A program made the position numbers and the translations under genes. Positions 8,752 through 11,067 of a DNA stretch of 11,067 nucleotides are shown piece by piece. The DNA comes from SMAG-U1939 sp036376595 (GTDB taxonomy: Bacteria > Chloroflexota > Ktedonobacteria > Ktedonobacterales > JADMIN01): NCBI GenBank assembly GCA_036376595.1, contig DASVAA010000048.1, positions 1 through 11,067 on the forward strand, given 5' to 3'. Position 1 is the stretch's first letter, and every line of letters starts with the position of its first letter. The notes under the pieces were generated by a model that was not told where the DNA came from, did not search any database, and saw only the letters and a program-made list of their open reading frames with translations.

Positions 8752-8770
8752 TTCGTCAGACAGACCCTAG
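8617..8770 (+). mobile_element. Right-end remnant of an IS5-family insertion sequence
   Basis: The remnant comprises the transposase tail plus a probable right terminal repeat. Bases 8750-8766 read GATTCGTCAGACAGACC, whose complement GGTCTGTCTGACGAATC resembles the ends I remember for this family. CTAG follows at 8767-8770, a target type used by IS5 relatives. The left end is not in the window, so neither the repeat nor the target duplication can be confirmed. It sits 20 bases past the stop of the candidate immunity gene. Confidence 0.6.
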
Positions 8771-8790
8771 ATGCAATTCTGTCCCAACGT

Positions 8791-9585
8791 CTAGAAGACA
8801 CCCACCACCGTTGAATGGCCTGATGCATGCACGGTTAGGAGTAACCATTCGGAGCCGGTGAGTGCTTCCAGAGCCTTAGCTACCGCTCGCAATGATCCGG
8901 CTGCGTCTGGGACAACCGGCAAACGCTGGTGGCTAGCGATCACGGAATATGTACCGTGGGGTATCAGACCTCTCGCGGATGAACCAATGCCCTTAACATC
9001 GAGGTCGGACAGCACCGCGCTCGATTGCTGCATAATCACCTCATATACCGTATTCTCTTCTTCGAGTTTGGGCAAGTGGATACTCTTCGCCACCGTGCGA
9101 ATATTAGACCGCAAACGCTCGTACTCGGCCACGAGGTTCCGGTTGCCCTCGCGCATATCCTTCCCGAAGAGTTGCAAGGCATTCATCAGAAATTGAGCAG
9201 TTTGCCAAAGCGAATTGAACCATTGCAACTCCGAAGGTCCCATCACGGGACGAAAGTCGAACTTCAGGTAGACTCGCCGCACAAAGCCATCGGAATTTCG
9301 CAGTTGGCGGGCGAGTCGCTGCAACTCCGACCTGTTCTCGAAATACTCTGCACCACCCAACATTCCTATGTATGGCCCCCAGAGTACGTCAGAGATCGTG
9401 TAAGGGGCTGGCCGTCCCAAGGAGGCAATGATATTCCGCGCTCGGGCCACGGTTTGAGGCGTGCCCTCCAAGTACAGCGAGATGGCTTCGAGGAAGACCT
9501 TGCGATAGTTGAGTGTCTCGATCATCACCAGTTGCCCTACGAGGCCGATCCACTGTGTCGAACCGGCCTCCATCGCACGGCACAC
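8791..9585 (-). CDS. Unrecognised protein, candidate immunity protein for the Rhs toxin
   Basis: I recognise no family. The frame encodes up to 264 residues on the same strand as the Rhs toxin gene and starts 29 bases after its stop, the usual position of the cognate immunity gene, hence the inferred role of binding and blocking the toxin in the producing cell. The N-terminal two thirds look helical (for example NYRKVFLEAISLYLEG and ELQRLARQLRNS, then a Trp/Phe-rich piece near LQWFNSLWQTAQFLMNALQLF). The C-terminal third looks mixed alpha/beta, ending in WLLLTVHASGHSTVVGVF. No signal peptide or clear membrane segment is seen. The start is uncertain: GTG 9585, ATG 9573, or ATG 9525, the last preceded by AGGG at 9 bases. 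Two lines counted by hand give about 53% G+C against 73% in clpB, a sign of transfer. The opposite strand also has a 197-codon frame, but high third-position GC supports this one. Confidence 0.7.
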   Translation of the reverse strand: MCRAMEAGSTQWIGLVGQLVMIETLNYRKVFLEAISLYLEGTPQTVARARNIIASLGRPAPYTISDVLWGPYIGMLGGAEYFENRSELQRLARQLRNSDGFVRRVYLKFDFRPVMGPSELQWFNSLWQTAQFLMNALQLFGKDMREGNRNLVAEYERLRSNIRTVAKSIHLPKLEEENTVYEVIMQQSSAVLSDLDVKGIGSSARGLIPHGTYSVIASHQRLPVVPDAAGSLRAVAKALEALTGSEWLLLTVHASGHSTVVGVF

Positions 9586-9614
9586 TACCTTCGACGTATT
9601 GTACGCTTTAGTGG

Positions 9615-9917
9615 CTAGTGGTAGTGATAGAACTCATACGGGTCACCCCAGGGATTCCACCAATAGTGGTTTTCTATCTCCTGGCCACCGGGGTGTCTCC
9701 ACGTCTCCATGTATTTGCCCCAATCCGAAGAACTCCTGCCTTGACTCCGCAAGAAATTTCGGAAGTCGTCGCTCGTGATGGGGCCATGGTCCTGTCGTGT
9801 CATCGTCCATCTTGGATCTGATGCCTTCAGTGCCTCTGTATCCACCGCCTGCCCGGTATACAGCTTCCCCTGCCCAGGGACTTGGTTTGCCGGATTCGGC
9901 TGCCCGCCAATGCCACA
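9615..9917 (-). other. C-terminal toxin tip of no recognised family
   Basis: The segment from Cys375 to the stop is the predicted released effector: Cys plus 99 residues. The first 25 residues are Gly/Pro/Gln-rich and may be a linker. The compact part runs from about SDPRWTMTRQDHGPITSDDF to the end, with DWGKYMETWRHPGGQEIE and a C-terminus very rich in aromatic and His residues (NHYWWNPW, FYHYH). The clustered His, Glu, Arg and Trp would suit a small nuclease of the BECR or a metal-dependent kind, but I see no defined catalytic motif and assign no activity. Confidence 0.6.
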
Positions 9918-11067
9918 ATTATGCACCACGTAGGCGCCCGCGCCGACGACGAACGTATGCACATTCGAGACCGTGAGGTCCCACATATCCGCCGCGCCCG
10001 CCACCACGTGCAGCGCGACGACCACCGCCGTGCTGCCATCGGCGCGCACCACGGCCTCACCGATGTGGAGCACACCTGCCCGTGCCCAGCCCCGGTCGGC
10101 CGTCATCCAGGGATGCGACGCCGTCGTGTGGACCGTCTCGACGACCCCAGTGTGCATCCCCGGTTGCCGGCCCGATGCCTGCATGGCTACCCGGCCTGGT
10201 GTGGACACACCCTGCACCTGCCCATCCGTTTGGTCGCTAGCTTGTTCATCTGATGGTGTGGCACTGCGCAGGGTCACATCGAGCAGGTCGGTGTCGTGAT
10301 TGATGAACACGTGCTGCACGCTCGTCGTGCCCGTCGCCGGGTTGTACGCCTCCACCGCATCGCCCACCTGCAGCGCGGCAATCGGCTGCTCGCCGCTGGG
10401 CGTGGCGACCACCGTGTCGGCCGAGAAGGAGAGACCGCCGCAGCCGGGACCGCCACTCGGTCCACCCGGACCACCGGGGCTGCCACCGTGGCCCGGTCCC
10501 TCGTCGCCTGGTGAGCCGCCTCCATGCGGACGCGGACCTTCATCGCCCGCTTCCGCCGCCGCCTTGGCCGCATCCTCCTCGGCCACGCGGCCCGGCACGT
10601 TGAGGCCGTCGTCCGCCACCAGCCCGGCCTTGGCGGCGTCGTCCGTCCATTCGCTCGCCTTCACCGCCGCCCGCGTCAGCTCGTCGGCGGTACGCCCCGA
10701 CAGCTCCGCGCCGCGCAGCTCCTCCCCCTCGCCGGTGAGCATCAACACGTCCAGGCCCCCCTGCACCAGCACGTCGCCAAAGGCGCCCACCTTGGTGGCG
10801 AGGTCGGCGTTGGGGTTGAGGATCGTCTTGACGTCGTGGTAGATCGAGACCAGGCCAAGGGTGTACTCCGCCAGGTCGTAGAGGACGGTGGTGCCGGGGC
10901 CGACGCCCCCGCCATTGAACCAATCGCCGCCCGCCGCAGCGCCCACGCACTCGTAACACTGCGCGTGCCCACTGGGGTCCGTCGCCGTCGTGGGGTTGCC
11001 GCCGACATAGGCATAGCGATTCAGCCCACCTGCGAGCATGCTGTCCGCGCTGGTGAACGCACCCAGG
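9615..11067 (-). CDS. Rhs polymorphic toxin, C-terminal part with Hint domain and novel tip
   Basis: The frame is open at the window's right edge, so the N-terminal repeats and the start lie outside; residue numbers here count from the ATG at 11039, which is probably internal. Visible in order: the end of the Rhs core (LGAFTSADSML, GLNRYAYVGGNP, DPSGH), an Ala-rich helical pre-toxin segment about 50-165, a Gly/Pro/His-rich linker 166-199, an intein-like Hint domain about 200-375, and a 99-residue tip. Rhs proteins form a shell around a C-terminal toxin that is delivered to rivals or released after cleavage. Here the Hint ends in VVHN followed by Cys375, the pattern for Asn cyclisation and release of the tip. 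G+C drops sharply at the tip. The next gene downstream is the candidate immunity gene. The delivery route (type VI, Sec or other) cannot be judged from this part. Confidence 0.85.
   Translation of the reverse strand, partial: LGAFTSADSMLAGGLNRYAYVGGNPTTATDPSGHAQCYECVGAAAGGDWFNGGGVGPGTTVLYDLAEYTLGLVSIYHDVKTILNPNADLATKVGAFGDVLVQGGLDVLMLTGEGEELRGAELSGRTADELTRAAVKASEWTDDAAKAGLVADDGLNVPGRVAEEDAAKAAAEAGDEGPRPHGGGSPGDEGPGHGGSPGGPGGPSGGPGCGGLSFSADTVVATPSGEQPIAALQVGDAVEAYNPATGTTSVQHVFINHDTDLLDVTLRSATPSDEQASDQTDGQVQGVSTPGRVAMQASGRQPGMHTGVVETVHTTASHPWMTADRGWARAGVLHIGEAVVRADGSTAVVVALHVVAGAADMWDLTVSNVHTFVVGAGAYVVHNCGIGGQPNPANQVPGQGKLYTGQAVDTEALKASDPRWTMTRQDHGPITSDDFRNFLRSQGRSSSDWGKYMETWRHPGGQEIENHYWWNPWGDPYEFYHYH
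9915..10442 (-). other. Hint (intein-like) autoprocessing domain within the Rhs toxin
   Basis: This domain is the predicted self-cleaving release module. It opens at Cys200 with CGGLSFSADTVVATPSGE and the repeat QVGDAVEAYNPATG, typical of pre-toxin Hint domains. It has the block-B TxxH motif as Thr306-Ala-Ser-His309 and closes with His373-Asn374-Cys375. A variable Gln/Ser/Gly-rich loop at about 258-295 sits where inteins carry their endonuclease. The N-terminal nucleophile may be Cys200 or Ser204; related sequences vary here, so N-side cleavage is less sure than C-side cleavage. Confidence 0.8.

Noticed and set aside
9025..9618. Plus-strand 197-codon frame opposite the candidate immunity gene
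   Set aside because: The minus-strand frame is longer, has high third-position GC, and is co-directional with the toxin gene; the plus frame has no supporting context.

Overview
The window is high-GC bacterial chromosome: 60-base lines counted by hand inside clpB and the Rhs gene are about 73% G+C. I favour a Chloroflexota-type organism (Thermomicrobia, Roseiflexus or Caldilinea relatives). The grounds are a class II DnaJ near a bacterial DnaK and ClpB, a CCCCTC/GAGGGG palindrome family with a G-rich tail, and an Rhs protein whose core, Hint domain and tip resemble Rhs proteins of that phylum. This placement rests on memory and is tentative.

Positions 1-5464 are housekeeping. On the minus strand lie the 5' part of recR, ybaB just upstream of it with a TATAAT box, and dnaJ (class II, no zinc finger). 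A plus-strand FMN-type nitronate monooxygenase gene follows, and then dnaK on the minus strand. Two copies of one palindromic repeat sit 3 and 7 bases past the stop codons of dnaJ and dnaK. A 335-bp divergent region separates dnaK from clpB (5465-8125, plus). DnaK, the J-protein and ClpB form a disaggregation and refolding machine; grpE and hrcA are not in the window, and no CIRCE or HAIR operator was found.

Positions 8126-11067 form an accessory region with a broken structure. Immediately after the clpB stop comes a minus-strand Rhs fragment truncated at both ends. It is joined by a few bases of microhomology to the last 45 codons of an IS5-type transposase on the plus strand, whose probable right end is near 8770. 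Beyond that, on the minus strand, lies a two-gene module. The upstream gene, open at the window edge, encodes the end of an Rhs core, a helical pre-toxin segment, a Gly/Pro linker, an intein-like Hint domain ending in His-Asn-Cys, and a 99-residue C-terminal tip of no family I recognise. The downstream gene, 29 bases away, encodes a protein of about 264 residues, also unrecognised and in the right place for the cognate immunity protein. G+C falls from about 73% to about 53% near the Hint cleavage site and stays low through the downstream gene, as expected for an exchangeable toxin-immunity cassette. This pair is the most interesting content of the window.
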